DNA of 44,428 nt from Pseudomonadota bacterium (GCA_030653935.1 JAURYL010000011.1:1-44428); one strand, 5' to 3'; shown: positions 6,625 through 16,150, counted from the first letter of the stretch. Notes: generated by a model not told the origin, from the letters alone. Translations and numbers: made by a program.

Positions 6625-8517
6625 ATGCAGAGAATCTGGGACATCGTGTTTGAACGCTCCATCATGCTGTGGCTGGCGGCCATCTTTTTCGTGGTCACGG
6701 CCATCGGCATCGGCGGCATGGTTATTTCGGTGATCGTCGCCGAGCGCGTACAGGGCAGCGGCAGCGCCATCAACGTCGCGGGCAGTCTGCGTCGGCTCAG
6801 TCATCGCATGGGCAGCATCGTCCTCTCGGATGCCGAGAACCGGGTGACGGACCACTACACCTTGCGCGAGGCCATGGTGCACTTCGAGGCCACGCTCAAC
6901 CATGACGCGCTGTCCCAGATGTTGTCGCGGCAGACGGACAGCCCTTTCGAGACCGCTTACGAGGCCGTGCGGGAATCCTGGCACCAGCGCCTGAAGCCGC
7001 TTTTGGCCGAGCAGATGTTGTCGGGGCCGAATCTGCATCCGGTCGCCACGCACAATCGTCTGCTGCTGCGCATTGATGAATTCGTCGAGCAGATCAATCT
7101 CATGGTGGCGCAGTTGGAGGCGGATACCGAAGAACGCATCCGTCACCTGCGCCTCATCCTTTGGGTCGCTCTGGTTCTCACCATCCTGGTGTTGTTGAGC
7201 GGGTTCTACGCGCTCCATCGCCGGGTGCTGATCCCCCTCGACGAATTGCTGGGCGGCGCCTCGCGCATCGCCCAGGGCGACTTCGCCACGCGTACCCTGC
7301 ATCTCGGTCGCGATGAGCTGGGGCGGCTGGGCCAAGCATTCAATACCATGGCCGAGGCGGTCTCCAGGTCGCACCGGGAGCTGGAGGACAGGGTGGCGGA
7401 GCAGACGGCGGAACTCACCCGCGGCAACCGCAGCCTGGCGCTGCTCTACAACGCCATCGCCCAACTGCATCACGCGCCCACCGCGCCGGAGACCTATCGC
7501 GCCATGCTCGGCGACATCGATGCGCTGCTGGAATTGCAGGGCAGCATGGTCTGTCTCCAGTCCAAGCACGGCGGTCCGGCGACGTTGCTCGCGTCGAGCC
7601 TGCCGCCTTGTTCCGAGCGCGGCACCACGGGCTGTGGCGATTGTCTGCGGCGGCTGGAACGCGAGCGGGGCGGCTACGGGGAAAACGACGGCGCGAATGT
7701 CCTCAACCTGCCGCTGCGCGACAAGGAGGGTATTTATGGGGTGATGCGCCTGGCCTTGCCGCCTGGCCGTCGGCTGGAGCCCTGGCAGGAGCGATTGCTC
7801 GCGGCATTGACCCGGCATGTCGGCATCGCGCTCGGCATGAGCCACAAGGCGGAGCAGGAGCGGCTGCTCGCGCTCCAGGAGGAGCGTTCGGTGATCGCCC
7901 GCGAGTTGCACGATTCCATCGCCCAGGCGCTTTCCTATATGAAGATCCAGGCCAGCCTGCTGCAACCGGTGCTGTCCAACCCGGCGCGGCGCCAGGAGGC
8001 GGAAACGACCCTGCGCGACCTGCGCGAGGGCATCACCACCGCCTATCGGCAGTTACGCGAGCTGCTGGCGACCTTCCGCCTGAAAATGGAGGGCGATTTC
8101 ATTACCTTGCTCGACGCCGCCGTCGAAGAATATGCCGCGCGCGGCGGCGTGCCCATCCGCCTGGAAACCCGGCTCGCCGGCTGCAACCTGACGCCCAACC
8201 AGGAAATGCACACCCTCCAGATCGTGCGCGAGGCCCTTTCCAATGTCTTGCGCCACGCCCAGGCGCGCCAGGGGCAGGTGCGGGTGATCCATCTCGGCGG
8301 CGGCGAGGTGGAAGTCGAAATCGTGGACGACGGTATTGGCGCCGGTCATGTCGTCCGCGAGTCGGGCGAAGACGCGTTACATTACGGCCTCGCCATCATG
8401 CGCGAACGAGCCCAGGGCCTGCGCGGCGAGATCGCCATCCAGGACGGGCCCCAAGGCGGTACTCGGGTTTCCCTGAGGTTCCAGGCAGCGCTCACCACCG
8501 ACTCCCCACCATCATGA
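6625..8517 (+). CDS. narX: nitrate/nitrite sensor histidine kinase NarX
   Basis: The 630-residue protein (from ATG 6625) has membrane helix 1 at about 16-38, a periplasmic four-helix sensor with a P-box (INVAGSLRRLSHRM, about 49-62) like the NarX nitrate site, helix 2 at about 178-196, HAMP to about 245, and a central module with clustered cysteines (C329, C337, C340) also seen in NarX. A HisKA_3 domain follows with the phospho-acceptor His in ARELHDSIAQALSYMK (about residue 429), then a HATPase with REALSNVLRHAQ and VDDGIGAG. It phosphorylates NarL, encoded next. The frame is open from an ATG at 6490, but that would place conserved inverted repeats inside the gene; start 6625 matches the NarX N-terminus. 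It has no strong ribosome-binding site. Confidence 0.88.
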   Translation: MQRIWDIVFERSIMLWLAAIFFVVTAIGIGGMVISVIVAERVQGSGSAINVAGSLRRLSHRMGSIVLSDAENRVTDHYTLREAMVHFEATLNHDALSQMLSRQTDSPFETAYEAVRESWHQRLKPLLAEQMLSGPNLHPVATHNRLLLRIDEFVEQINLMVAQLEADTEERIRHLRLILWVALVLTILVLLSGFYALHRRVLIPLDELLGGASRIAQGDFATRTLHLGRDELGRLGQAFNTMAEAVSRSHRELEDRVAEQTAELTRGNRSLALLYNAIAQLHHAPTAPETYRAMLGDIDALLELQGSMVCLQSKHGGPATLLASSLPPCSERGTTGCGDCLRRLERERGGYGENDGANVLNLPLRDKEGIYGVMRLALPPGRRLEPWQERLLAALTRHVGIALGMSHKAEQERLLALQEERSVIARELHDSIAQALSYMKIQASLLQPVLSNPARRQEAETTLRDLREGITTAYRQLRELLATFRLKMEGDFITLLDAAVEEYAARGGVPIRLETRLAGCNLTPNQEMHTLQIVREALSNVLRHAQARQGQVRVIHLGGGEVEVEIVDDGIGAGHVVRESGEDALHYGLAIMRERAQGLRGEIAIQDGPQGGTRVSLRFQAALTTDSPPS

Positions 8518-9173
8518 TTTCCACCCCGCAAAGCGTTGTCGTCGTCGATGATCACCCCCTGTTCCGGCGTGGCCTGATCCAGTTACTCAACACCATCGAG
8601 GGATTCCGCCTGGTTGGCGAGGCCGCCAATGGTCGCGACGGCATCGATCTGGTGAAGCTGACCCGCCCCGACCTGCTGTTGCTGGATCTCAACATGAAGG
8701 GTCTGAGCGGGCTCGATGTGCTCAAGATCGTCAAGGCCTGCGATTTCGAGACCCGCGTGGTCATGGTGACCGTCTCCGACCAGGCTGATGACCTGGTGGC
8801 GGCCCTGCGTGGTGGCGCCGACGGCTATCTGCTGAAAGACATGGAACCGGAAGAAATGGTGGGCAGCCTGGAAGCGGCGGCGGCCGGCCGCGTCATCGTC
8901 TCGGACGCGCTCACGCATCTGCTCGCGGCGGCGATACGCCACAACAACCGCCCGGATAACGCCGGTGACGCCGGTCTTACCGACCAGGAAAACCGCATTC
9001 TCGAACGCATCGCCGCTGGTCTCAGCAACAAGGTGATCGGCAAGGAACTAGATATCGCCGAGGGGACGGTCAAGGTTCATGTCAAACATATCCTGCGCAA
9101 ACTCGGCCTGCGCTCGCGGGTGGAAGCGGCGGTCTGGGCGGTCGAGCACTTGCTCAAGAGCCGGGGAGGCTGA
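8514..9173 (+). CDS. narL: response regulator NarL
   Basis: The 219-residue protein has a receiver domain ([13 protein letters not shown], phospho-acceptor Asp58 in [10 protein letters not shown], switch Lys in YLLKDMEP) and a C-terminal LuxR/NarL helix-turn-helix ([20 protein letters not shown], then [17 protein letters not shown]). The ATG at 8514 overlaps the narX stop as ATGA, so kinase and regulator are translationally coupled. NarL controls nitrate and nitrite respiration genes. None of those target operons lies in this window. Confidence 0.92.
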   Translation: MISTPQSVVVVDDHPLFRRGLIQLLNTIEGFRLVGEAANGRDGIDLVKLTRPDLLLLDLNMKGLSGLDVLKIVKACDFETRVVMVTVSDQADDLVAALRGGADGYLLKDMEPEEMVGSLEAAAAGRVIVSDALTHLLAAAIRHNNRPDNAGDAGLTDQENRILERIAAGLSNKVIGKELDIAEGTVKVHVKHILRKLGLRSRVEAAVWAVEHLLKSRGG

Positions 9174-9251
9174 TTGCCCTCGGGCGAACGCCGGGCGCCG
9201 GCAACGATGCCCATGCGTCTGCCCCCTCCTTTTCAGATGCCCATGAATTGC

Positions 9252-9281
9252 TTGAGAAATCTCTTCGCGCACGCGTAAAAT
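9252..9281 (+). promoter_or_regulatory. sigma70-type promoter of rpsO
   Basis: TTGAGA (9252-9257) and TAAAAT (9276-9281) are separated by 18 bases, 26 bases upstream of the rpsO start codon. Confidence 0.5.
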
Positions 9282-9307
9282 GCGCGTTTTTCGTTGGAGT
9301 AGCCCAG

Positions 9308-9577
9308 ATGGCCGTCACCACCCCTCAGAAAGCGCAGATCGTCACCGATTATCAGCGCGCCGCCGCCGACACCGGCTCCCCGGAAGTTCAGGTCGCCCTG
9401 CTTACCGCCCGTATCAATGACCTGACCGGCCATTTCAAGGCCCATGCCAAGGATCACCATTCCCGCCGTGGTCTGCTGAAAATGGTCAGCCGTCGTCGTC
9501 GCCTGCTGGACTATCTCAAGTCCAAGAACGCTGACGGCTACACCAATCTGATCAAGCGTCTCGGTTTGCGCAAGTAA
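9308..9577 (+). CDS. rpsO: 30S ribosomal protein uS15
   Basis: The 89-residue protein is of standard uS15 length, with the family signatures [39 protein letters not shown] and a C-terminal LIKRLGLRK. It binds the central domain of 16S rRNA early in small-subunit assembly. The ATG at 9308 is preceded by GGAG at the right distance; a frame open upstream to 9248 would run through the promoter. The rpsO-pnp arrangement is the classic proteobacterial one, in which both are co-transcribed. Confidence 0.97.
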   Translation: MAVTTPQKAQIVTDYQRAAADTGSPEVQVALLTARINDLTGHFKAHAKDHHSRRGLLKMVSRRRRLLDYLKSKNADGYTNLIKRLGLRK

Positions 9578-9631
9578 GCAATTCATCTGGTCGGCAGCAT
9601 CCAGAAACAGCAATTAAAGGAAAAAGTCAGC

Positions 9632-11764
9632 GTGAATCCGGTTAAGAAGACATTTCAATACGGTCGTCATCAAGTCACCCTGGAAACCGGCGAGATTGCT
9701 CGCCAGGCCGACGGGGCCGTGATCGTCAATATGGACGACACCGTGGTGCTGGTCACCGTGGTGGCGAAAAACGAAGTGAAACCGGGTCAGGATTTCTTCC
9801 CGCTGACTGTCGATTACCAGGAAAAGGCCTATGCCGCCGGCCGCATTCCCGGCGGTTTTCTGAAGCGCGAGTCAAACAACTCGACCAGGGAAACGCTGAT
9901 TTGCCGCCTGATCGACCGTCCGATCCGCCCGCTGTTTCCTGATGGCTTCTTCAATGAAGTGCAGGTCGTCGCGCTGGTGATTTCCGCCAATCCGGAAGTT
10001 GATCCCGATATTCCCGCGCTGATCGGCGCTTCCGCCGCGCTGGCGCTGTCCGGTCTGCCGTTCGACGGCCCGGTGGGCGCCGCCCGCGTTGGCTACATCG
10101 ACGGCCAGTACGTCCTGAACCCGACCACGACGGAGCTGAAAACCTCCAAGCTGGATCTGGTCGTGGCGGGTACCGAGTCCGCCGTCCTGATGGTGGAATC
10201 GGAAGCCGACCAGTTGTCGGAAGAAGTGATGCTGGGCGCCGTGGTGTTCGGCCATGAGCAGATGCAGGTCGCCATCGACGCGATCAATGATCTTGCCGAC
10301 GAAGCCGGCAAGGACGCCTGGGACTGGAGCGCGCCGGAAACCGACGCCGCCATGCTCGAGAAGATGAGCGGCCTCTGCGCCGACGCGCTTGCCGCCGCCT
10401 ATTCGATCAAGCAGAAGCAGGCGCGCGTGACCGAAATTGACGCCATTCGCGGCCGCGTCATGGCCGAGCTGCTCACCCTGGACATGGATACCACCCAGAT
10501 CAACGCGGTCAAGGACATGTTCCACGCCCTTGAAGCCAAGGTCGTGCGTAGCCGCATCCTGGCCGGCGAGCCGCGTATCGATGGTCGCGACACCCGCACC
10601 GTGCGCCCCATCAGCATTCGCACCGGCGTACTGCCGCGCACCCACGGTTCCGCGCTGTTTACCCGCGGCGAGACGCAAGCGCTGGTGGTCGCCACCCTGG
10701 GCACCGGCCGCGACGAGCAGACCATTGAAGCGCTCACTGGAAATTACAGCGACCACTTCCTGCTGAATTACAACATGCCCCCCTTCGCCACCGGCGAAAC
10801 CGGCCGCATGGGCGCCCCCAAGCGCCGCGAAGTCGGCCACGGCCGCCTCGCCAAGCGCGCTCTGACGGCTTGTCTGCCGACCAAGGAAGAATTCGGCTAC
10901 ACCATCCGTCTGGTCTCCGAAGTCACCGAGTCCAACGGCTCCTCCTCCATGGCTTCGGTCTGCGGCGGCAGCCTGGCGTTGATGGATGCCGGCGTACCCA
11001 TGAAAGACCACGTGGCCGGCATCGCCATGGGTTTGATCAAGGAAGGCAACCGTTTTGCCGTGCTCACCGACATCCTGGGCGACGAGGATCACCTGGGCGA
11101 CATGGACTTCAAGGTCGCCGGCACCAAAAACGGCATCAATGCTCTGCAGATGGACATCAAGATCCAGGGCATCACCAAGGAAATCATGGAGGTTGCGCTG
11201 AGCCAGGCGAGCGAGGCCCGCCTGCATATCCTCGCCCTCATGGATCAGGCCGAGGCCGCCCCGCACGAGATGAGCGCCTACGCGCCGCGCATCATCACCA
11301 TGAAGATCAATCCGGAGAAAATCCGCGACGTGATCGGCAAGGGTGGTGCTGTCATCCGCGCGCTGACCGAGGAAACCGGCGCCCAGATCGACATCGACGA
11401 ATCCGGCACCATCAAGATTGCCTGCACCACCACCGAGTCTGGTGAGGCGGCGAAGAAACGGATCGAGGACATCACCGCCGAGGTTGAAGTGGGTCGCACC
11501 TACGATGGCACCGTGCTGAAGATTCTCGACTTCGGCGCCATCGTCAACGTGTTGCCGGGCAAGGACGGTTTGCTGCACATCTCCCAGATCGCCCACCAGC
11601 GTGTCAACGCGGTCACCGACTTCCTCAAGGAAGGCCAGGCCATTCAGGTCAAGGTGTTGGAGACCGACGAGAAAGGCCGGATGCGTCTGTCCATGAAGGC
11701 CCTGATCGAAGCGCCGGCACCGGCACCGCAGGCTCCGGCGGCTGAGTCGCCCGCCGCCGAGTAA
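9632..11764 (+). CDS. pnp: polyribonucleotide nucleotidyltransferase (PNPase)
   Basis: The 710-residue protein has two RNase PH core domains (first with [18 protein letters not shown], second with [15 protein letters not shown] and the phosphorolytic site around [16 protein letters not shown]), a KH domain ([20 protein letters not shown]) and a C-terminal S1 domain ([20 protein letters not shown]). It degrades RNA 3' to 5' by phosphorolysis and works in the degradosome. The start is GTG at 9632 with AAAGGAA upstream. The last 20 or so residues are a Pro/Ala-rich tail. It ends at a strong terminator. Confidence 0.97.
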   Translation: MNPVKKTFQYGRHQVTLETGEIARQADGAVIVNMDDTVVLVTVVAKNEVKPGQDFFPLTVDYQEKAYAAGRIPGGFLKRESNNSTRETLICRLIDRPIRPLFPDGFFNEVQVVALVISANPEVDPDIPALIGASAALALSGLPFDGPVGAARVGYIDGQYVLNPTTTELKTSKLDLVVAGTESAVLMVESEADQLSEEVMLGAVVFGHEQMQVAIDAINDLADEAGKDAWDWSAPETDAAMLEKMSGLCADALAAAYSIKQKQARVTEIDAIRGRVMAELLTLDMDTTQINAVKDMFHALEAKVVRSRILAGEPRIDGRDTRTVRPISIRTGVLPRTHGSALFTRGETQALVVATLGTGRDEQTIEALTGNYSDHFLLNYNMPPFATGETGRMGAPKRREVGHGRLAKRALTACLPTKEEFGYTIRLVSEVTESNGSSSMASVCGGSLALMDAGVPMKDHVAGIAMGLIKEGNRFAVLTDILGDEDHLGDMDFKVAGTKNGINALQMDIKIQGITKEIMEVALSQASEARLHILALMDQAEAAPHEMSAYAPRIITMKINPEKIRDVIGKGGAVIRALTEETGAQIDIDESGTIKIACTTTESGEAAKKRIEDITAEVEVGRTYDGTVLKILDFGAIVNVLPGKDGLLHISQIAHQRVNAVTDFLKEGQAIQVKVLETDEKGRMRLSMKALIEAPAPAPQAPAAESPAAE

Positions 11765-11778
11765 TTCGGAGAGGGCGG

Positions 11779-11807
11779 AAAAAAGCGGCCCTCGGGCCGC
11801 TTTTTTT
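11779..11807 (+). terminator. rho-independent terminator after pnp
   Basis: AGCGGCCC and GGGCCGCT form a perfect stem with a two-base loop, preceded by an A-run and followed by seven T. With A-tract and T-tract on both sides it can also end the minus-strand gene that stops at 11832. Confidence 0.93.
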
Positions 11808-11831
11808 ACGTGTTGTCGTTTCGTCCGGCGC

Positions 11832-12296
11832 TTATTTCGCCCCGATCATCTCGATGAAACCCCGCCACCAGCGTTTGCGGTTTTGTGGAATCAGATGGCT
11901 GGGGCTCAGGTCGGAAGGGGGCATTTTCGACATGACCCAGCCGGGCAGAATGCGATGCTTGCTGGAACCGCAGGATGTCCCCAGATGATTGGGGTCATAG
12001 ATTTTGATCAGGCTGGGATTGTCCAGATCGTCGGCGTAGACGATGCCGCAATAGTCCTCGTGGTGCTCACGGCGGAGCAGGGCATCGATTTCACGGGTGA
12101 AGGCGGTGACGTGTTCCGCGTCGGCGGGCTCCAGTGGTCGCGCTTCACCGAGCGCGTAGAGATACCAGCCGGCGTCGGCATCCAGCAACTCCCAAAAATC
12201 GGCGAGTTGCTTCCAGGACAGCAGACTGTAGAGCGTGCCGTTGAAGCATTGGTCGAACTCGGAGACCTGGGCGGTGGTCTGCGCGGTGCTCTGCAT
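11832..12296 (-). CDS. hypothetical protein
   Basis: I do not recognise this 154-residue protein. It is acidic in its first two thirds (WELLDADAGWYLYALGE, DAEHVTAFTREIDALLRREH) and has no signal peptide or membrane helix. A segment with a Cys pair about 25 residues apart (DYCGIVYADD and TSCGSSKHRILPGW) precedes a basic Trp-rich end (NRKRWWRGFIEMIGAK). The mix of LIKIYDPNHLG and LPGWVMSKMPP suggests a small folded soluble protein. It is divergent from the phosphatase gene at 12376 with a 79-base gap and shares the pnp terminator on its 3' side. Codon usage looks like its neighbours. Confidence 0.75.
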   Translation of the reverse strand: MQSTAQTTAQVSEFDQCFNGTLYSLLSWKQLADFWELLDADAGWYLYALGEARPLEPADAEHVTAFTREIDALLRREHHEDYCGIVYADDLDNPSLIKIYDPNHLGTSCGSSKHRILPGWVMSKMPPSDLSPSHLIPQNRKRWWRGFIEMIGAK

Positions 12297-12375
12297 GAGG
12301 CGCCCTCGGGCAACAAAAGAAACGAAATTGTAACCGTCATGCTTGTTTTGAAACCCAGTAATTCAAGGAATTGCC

Positions 12376-13134
12376 ATGCTTAAAGCACTCTTGTTCGATG
12401 TTGATGGAACCCTGGCCGATACCGAGCGCGATGGCCATCGCCCCGCCTTCAACGCCGCCTTTCGCGAATTCGGCCTGGATTGGGATTGGGACGTGCCGCT
12501 CTATGGCGAGTTGCTGGCGGTCACCGGCGGCAAGGAGCGCATGAAGTACTACATCGAGCACTTCCGCCCCGATTATGTGAAGCCCGCCGATTTCGACGCG
12601 ATGGTCGCCGAACTGCACAAGGCCAAGACTCGCCACTACACCGAACTCCTGGCGCAAGGCGGCATCCCGCTGCGCCCCGGCGTCGAACGCCTGCTGCGCG
12701 AAGCGCGTGAAGCCGGCCTGATTCTCGGTGTGGCCACCACCACCACGCCGGAGAATGTCACCGCCCTGTTGCGTCACAGCCTCGCCGAAGATGGCGCCGA
12801 CTGGTTCGCGGTGATCGCCGCCGGCGACATCGTCCCGGCCAAGAAACCGGCGGCGGACATCTACGTCTGGGCGCTGCAACAACTCGGCCTGTCCGCCGAT
12901 GAATGCCTGGCATTCGAGGATTCCGAAAACGGCATCCGTTCTTCACTGGGCGCCGGCCTCAGGACCGTGGTGACAATCAACGACTACACCCGCGAGCATG
13001 ACTTCACCGGCGCCTTGGCGGTATTGAGCGACCTGGGCGAGGCGGACGCGCCCTATCGCCGGCTGGATGCCGCCGGCAAGGATGAACAGGGTCTGGTGGA
13101 CATGGCGCGCCTGCGTGCCTGGTACGGGGACTGA
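12376..13134 (+). CDS. HAD-family sugar-phosphate phosphatase, CbbY-like
   Basis: The 252-residue protein has the HAD motif I FDVDGTLADTE with nucleophile and acid/base Asp, motif II in GVATTTTPENV, the motif III lysine in PAKKPAADIYVWAL and the acidic motif IV in AFEDSENGIRSSLGAG. The cap domain and the sequence TERDGHRPAFNAAF are those of CbbY proteins, which in autotrophs remove xylulose-1,5-bisphosphate, an inhibitor of RubisCO. No cbb genes are in the window, so the substrate is open; CbbY-like genes also occur in organisms without a Calvin cycle. Confidence 0.85.
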   Translation: MLKALLFDVDGTLADTERDGHRPAFNAAFREFGLDWDWDVPLYGELLAVTGGKERMKYYIEHFRPDYVKPADFDAMVAELHKAKTRHYTELLAQGGIPLRPGVERLLREAREAGLILGVATTTTPENVTALLRHSLAEDGADWFAVIAAGDIVPAKKPAADIYVWALQQLGLSADECLAFEDSENGIRSSLGAGLRTVVTINDYTREHDFTGALAVLSDLGEADAPYRRLDAAGKDEQGLVDMARLRAWYGD

Positions 13135-13180
13135 TTCTCCACGGCCTACCTAGCGGGACGTCGTCTATGACGAATGGGGT

Positions 13181-13273
13181 GATGCGGTTCGCTATCGCTC
13201 ACCACATCCTACGGCGTCATCGCGGCAACCGTCAGCCCCCCGTAGGATGTGGTGAGCGATAGCGAACCGCATC
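13181..13273. repeat. REP palindrome pair upstream of the RAYT gene
   Basis: Two perfect inverted arms of 34 bases lie at 13181-13214 and 13240-13273 with a 25-base spacer. The arms begin GATGCGGTTCGCTATCGC and end in CACATCCTACGG, so the outer side of the transposase half-site GTAG lies in each. Copies of the same arm occur at 13876-13909 and 42835-42867. The rest of the gap between the phosphatase and the transposase (13135-13309) holds no other recognisable feature. Confidence 0.95.
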
Positions 13274-13309
13274 AACATCACACCAAACACAATCTTCGGG
13301 AGCCCCACC

Positions 13310-13849
13310 ATGACCGCTTACCGCCGCGTTCACGTCCCCGGTGCCACCTGGTTCTTCACCGTGGCGCTGGCGCGGCGGCGGGATAACCAGTTGTTGGTGG
13401 ACCACATCGAGGAACTGCGCGCGGCGTTTTGTTACGTCATGGCGCGCCATCCCTTCCACATCGACGCCATCGTGGTGCTGCCCGAGCACCTGCATTGCCT
13501 GTGGACGCTGCCGGTGGGTGATTGCGATTTCTCTATCCGCTGGGGGCTGGTGAAAGGCCGTTTTTCCCGCGCCGTCCCCTCCGGTGAATCGGTCTCGGCC
13601 AGCCGGGTGAAGCGCGGTGAACGGGGTTTGTGGCAACGCCGTTTCTGGGAACACCTGATCCGCGATGAGGACGATTACGCGCGGCATGTGGATTACATCC
13701 ACTGGAATCCGGTCAAGCATGGGTATGTCGAGCATGCGGGGGATTGGCCGCATTCTTCCTTGCATCGGTATGTCAGCGAAGGTTTGCTTCCGGCGAATTG
13801 GGGTATGGCGGAGGTGCCACCGGGGGATTTCGGGGAACCTTTGGGGTGA
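13310..13849 (+). CDS. REP-associated tyrosine transposase (RAYT)
   Basis: The 179-residue protein is a single-domain Y1 HUH transposase of the IS200/IS605-related RAYT group. The HUH metal motif is in LPEHLHCLW (His60, His62), and the catalytic Tyr is in HVDYIHWNPVKHG (about residue 129), preceded by RFWEHLIRDEDDYARH. The start MTAYRRVHVPGATWFFTVA is typical of the group. RAYTs are single-copy chromosomal genes that cut and join REP palindromes near a GTAG tetranucleotide. Here REP copies flank the gene on both sides, and the catalytic residues are present, so it is probably active. Confidence 0.95.
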   Translation: MTAYRRVHVPGATWFFTVALARRRDNQLLVDHIEELRAAFCYVMARHPFHIDAIVVLPEHLHCLWTLPVGDCDFSIRWGLVKGRFSRAVPSGESVSASRVKRGERGLWQRRFWEHLIRDEDDYARHVDYIHWNPVKHGYVEHAGDWPHSSLHRYVSEGLLPANWGMAEVPPGDFGEPLG

Positions 13850-13855
13850 TGCGGT

Positions 13856-13874
13856 GGGGTGGGGTGGGGTGGGG
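13856..13874 (+). repeat. tandem GGGGT repeat, G-quadruplex motif
   Basis: Four GGGG runs separated by single T residues directly follow the RAYT stop codon and directly precede a REP copy. Four runs with one-base loops fit the requirement for an intramolecular G-quadruplex. Confidence 0.8.
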
Positions 13875-13875
13875 T

Positions 13876-13909
13876 GATGCGGTTCGCTGGCGCTCACCAC
13901 ATCCTACGG
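13876..13909. repeat. single REP arm downstream of the RAYT gene
   Basis: It matches the 13181 arm except for one base (GCTGGCGCTC for GCTATCGCTC differs at two adjacent positions) and ends CACATCCTACGG. Only one arm is present here. It sits between the RAYT stop and the ccsA-like gene. Confidence 0.9.
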
Positions 13910-13929
13910 GGGCGGGCCTGTTTGTAGGG

Positions 13930-14733
13930 TCAGCGGCCCAGCAGTATTTCCAGGACGAATTTCACGCCGACGTAGGCGAGCATCAGGCTGATGAAGCCGG
14001 CGAGAGTCCAGTAGATCGCGGTGCGGCCACGCCAGCCCTTGAGGCGGCGGCCGAGCAGGAGGGCGGCGAAGATCAGCCAGGAGGCGATGCCGAATACGGT
14101 CTTGTGGTTCCAGGGCAGCGCCTTGCCGAAGATTTCTTCCGAGAACAGTACGCCGGAGGCCAGGGTCAGGGTGAGCAGGACGAAGCCGGCCTGGATCATG
14201 CGGAACAGCAGTTTTTCCAGGGTGAGTAGCGGCGGCAGGTCGGCGACGATGGTGGGCGGCACCGCCTTGTGCAGGTGTTTCTCCGCGAGCGCGATGAGCA
14301 GGGCGTGCAGGGCGGCGATGGTGAACAGGGCATAGGCGGCGAAGGCGACCGCCAGGTGCAATTGGAACGCCGGCATGTTGCTGTGGATGGCGGCGTGCGA
14401 TACGGGGGAAACGGCTTCGATGGCGACGGCAATGCCGGCGAAAGCGAGCACGAAGCCCTGCAAGCCGGCCAGGTGGTAGCGCCAGGCGGCGACCGCGTAG
14501 GTCATCACGGTGAGCGCGGCGACGGCGGAAATCGAGGTCGAGAACCCCAGGTGGATGCCCTGGCCCTCGAATACATCGGCGTTCAGCAGGTAGAGATGCA
14601 GCACCAGGGGAAACACCGGCAGCAGGCGAGGCACCCAGTCCATGCGGCAGCAGCCCGGGCGACCCGGCCAGAACCAGGTGGACAGGCCGAGATAGGCCAG
14701 TGTGCAAAGCGCGTAGAGGATGGGTTCCAACAT
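13930..14733 (-). CDS. cytochrome c assembly / CcsA-YpjD-like inner membrane protein
   Basis: The 267-residue protein has about eight membrane helices and the CcmF/CcsA-family features, including a WNHKTVFGIASWLIF segment with a conserved His and an HAAIHSNMPAFQLHLAVAFAAYALF segment with further His residues that ligate haem in related proteins. This group (YpjD) is regularly encoded beside ffh in proteobacteria. It may handle haem or assist cytochrome c maturation, but the function of the ffh-linked form has not been settled. The ATG at 14733 gives the family N-terminus; it is divergent from ffh with a 67-base gap. Confidence 0.88.
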   Translation of the reverse strand: MLEPILYALCTLAYLGLSTWFWPGRPGCCRMDWVPRLLPVFPLVLHLYLLNADVFEGQGIHLGFSTSISAVAALTVMTYAVAAWRYHLAGLQGFVLAFAGIAVAIEAVSPVSHAAIHSNMPAFQLHLAVAFAAYALFTIAALHALLIALAEKHLHKAVPPTIVADLPPLLTLEKLLFRMIQAGFVLLTLTLASGVLFSEEIFGKALPWNHKTVFGIASWLIFAALLLGRRLKGWRGRTAIYWTLAGFISLMLAYVGVKFVLEILLGR

Positions 14734-14800
14734 GGCTGTGGGGCAGTGTTGTGGTTGGCTGCTAGACTGCGCGAGTTTATCCCATACATCCCAGATCAAC

Positions 14801-16150
14801 ATGTTCGACAACCTGACCCAGCGTCTTTCCCATGTCGTAAAAAATCTGCGCGGCCAGGGGCGCCTGACCGAAGCCAATGTCCAGGACGCACTGCGCGAGG
14901 TGCGCGTGGCCCTGTTGGAGGCCGACGTGGCCTTGCCGGTGGTGCGTGATTTCATCGCCCGGGTGAAAGAAAAGGCGATGGGCGCGGAAGTGCTGAAAAG
15001 CCTGACACCCGGCCAGATGCTGATCGGTGTGGTGCACAAGGAACTCACTTATTTGATGGGTGAGCAGGCGGCGCCGCTCTCCTTCGCCTCGCAGCCGCCC
15101 GCCGTGTTCCTGATGGCGGGCTTGCAGGGCGCCGGCAAGACCACTTCCTCGGGCAAGCTGGTGCGGGTGATCCGCGAGCAGGGGAAGAAGAAGATCTTGT
15201 TGGTAAGTTGCGACGTCTACCGTCCCGCCGCCATCGAGCAGTTGCGGCTGGTTTCCGCCCAGGCGGAAGCCGATTTCTTTCCCTCCGACCTGGGGCAGAA
15301 GCCGATCGACATCGCCCGCGCCGCGCTGGACCACGCGAAGAAGCATTTCTACGACGTCCTTATCGTCGACACCGCCGGTCGCTTGCACGTCGACACGGCG
15401 ATGATGGACGAAATCAAGGATCTGCATGCCTTCCTGAAACCGGTCGAAACCCTGTTCGTGGTCGACGCCATGCAGGGCCAGGACGCGGTCAATACCGCCA
15501 AGGCCTTCAACGACACCCTGCCCCTCACCGGCGTCATCCTGACCAAACTGGACGGCGATGCGCGCGGCGGCGCGGCCTTGTCGGTACGTCATGTCACCGG
15601 CAAGCCGATCAAGCTGGTCGGCGTCGGTGAAAAGCTTTCCGGCATCGAGGTATTCCACCCGGAACGCATGGCCAGTCGTGTCCTGGGCATGGGCGACGTG
15701 CTTTCCCTGATCGAGGAAGCGCACAAGGCGGTGGACCATGAGGAAGCGCTGAAGACGGTCCAGAAGCTGAAGAGCGGCAAGGGTTTCGACCTGGAGGATT
15801 TCAAGTCGCAGATGCAGCAGATGAAGAAGCTCGGCGGTCTTTCCTCGCTGATGGACAAGTTGCCGGGCGCCGGCCAGATCGGCGCCGGCGATCTGGCCCA
15901 GGGCGAAAAACAGATGGTTCGCATTGAAGGCATCATCAATTCCATGACCCCCGCCGAGCGCCGTAACCCCGCGCTGCTGAAGGCTTCGCGCAAGCGTCGC
16001 ATCGCCGCCGGCGCCGGTGTTCAGGTTCAGGATGTCAATCGTCTGCTCACCCAGTTTGAACAGGCGCAGAAGATGATGAAGTCGATGGGTAAGGGGGGGC
16101 TGTCCAAGATGATGCGCGGCATGAAGGGGATGATGCCGGGGATGCGCTAG
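14801..16150 (+). CDS. ffh: signal recognition particle protein Ffh
   Basis: The 449-residue protein has an N-domain (MFDNLTQRLSHVVKNLRG, ALREVRVALLEADVAL), a GTPase G-domain (P-loop GLQGAGKTTSSGKL, DTAGRLHVD, TKLDGDARGG) and a Met-rich M-domain ending MMKSMGKGGLSKMMRG and MKGMMPGMR. It binds 4.5S RNA and signal sequences and takes ribosomes to FtsY at the membrane. The ATG at 14801 fixes the family N-terminus; the frame open to 14720 would overlap the divergent gene's leader. Confidence 0.97.
   Translation: MFDNLTQRLSHVVKNLRGQGRLTEANVQDALREVRVALLEADVALPVVRDFIARVKEKAMGAEVLKSLTPGQMLIGVVHKELTYLMGEQAAPLSFASQPPAVFLMAGLQGAGKTTSSGKLVRVIREQGKKKILLVSCDVYRPAAIEQLRLVSAQAEADFFPSDLGQKPIDIARAALDHAKKHFYDVLIVDTAGRLHVDTAMMDEIKDLHAFLKPVETLFVVDAMQGQDAVNTAKAFNDTLPLTGVILTKLDGDARGGAALSVRHVTGKPIKLVGVGEKLSGIEVFHPERMASRVLGMGDVLSLIEEAHKAVDHEEALKTVQKLKSGKGFDLEDFKSQMQQMKKLGGLSSLMDKLPGAGQIGAGDLAQGEKQMVRIEGIINSMTPAERRNPALLKASRKRRIAAGAGVQVQDVNRLLTQFEQAQKMMKSMGKGGLSKMMRGMKGMMPGMR

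Noticed and set aside
6565-7965. 466-codon open frame antisense to narX
   Set aside because: It is a shadow of narX with Arg/Gln-rich composition and no domain.
9872-11596. 574-codon open frame antisense to pnp
   Set aside because: High-GC codon bias leaves long antisense frames open; its residues are low-complexity Gly/Ala/His and the sense strand is certain PNPase.
13181-13273. possible CRISPR-like repeat near the phosphatase gene
   Set aside because: There are only two arms and they are inverted, not direct repeats with spacers; they are REP elements.
13310-13849. full IS200/IS605 insertion sequence
   Set aside because: There is no IS end structure or second gene; the protein and the flanking REPs fit a domesticated RAYT.
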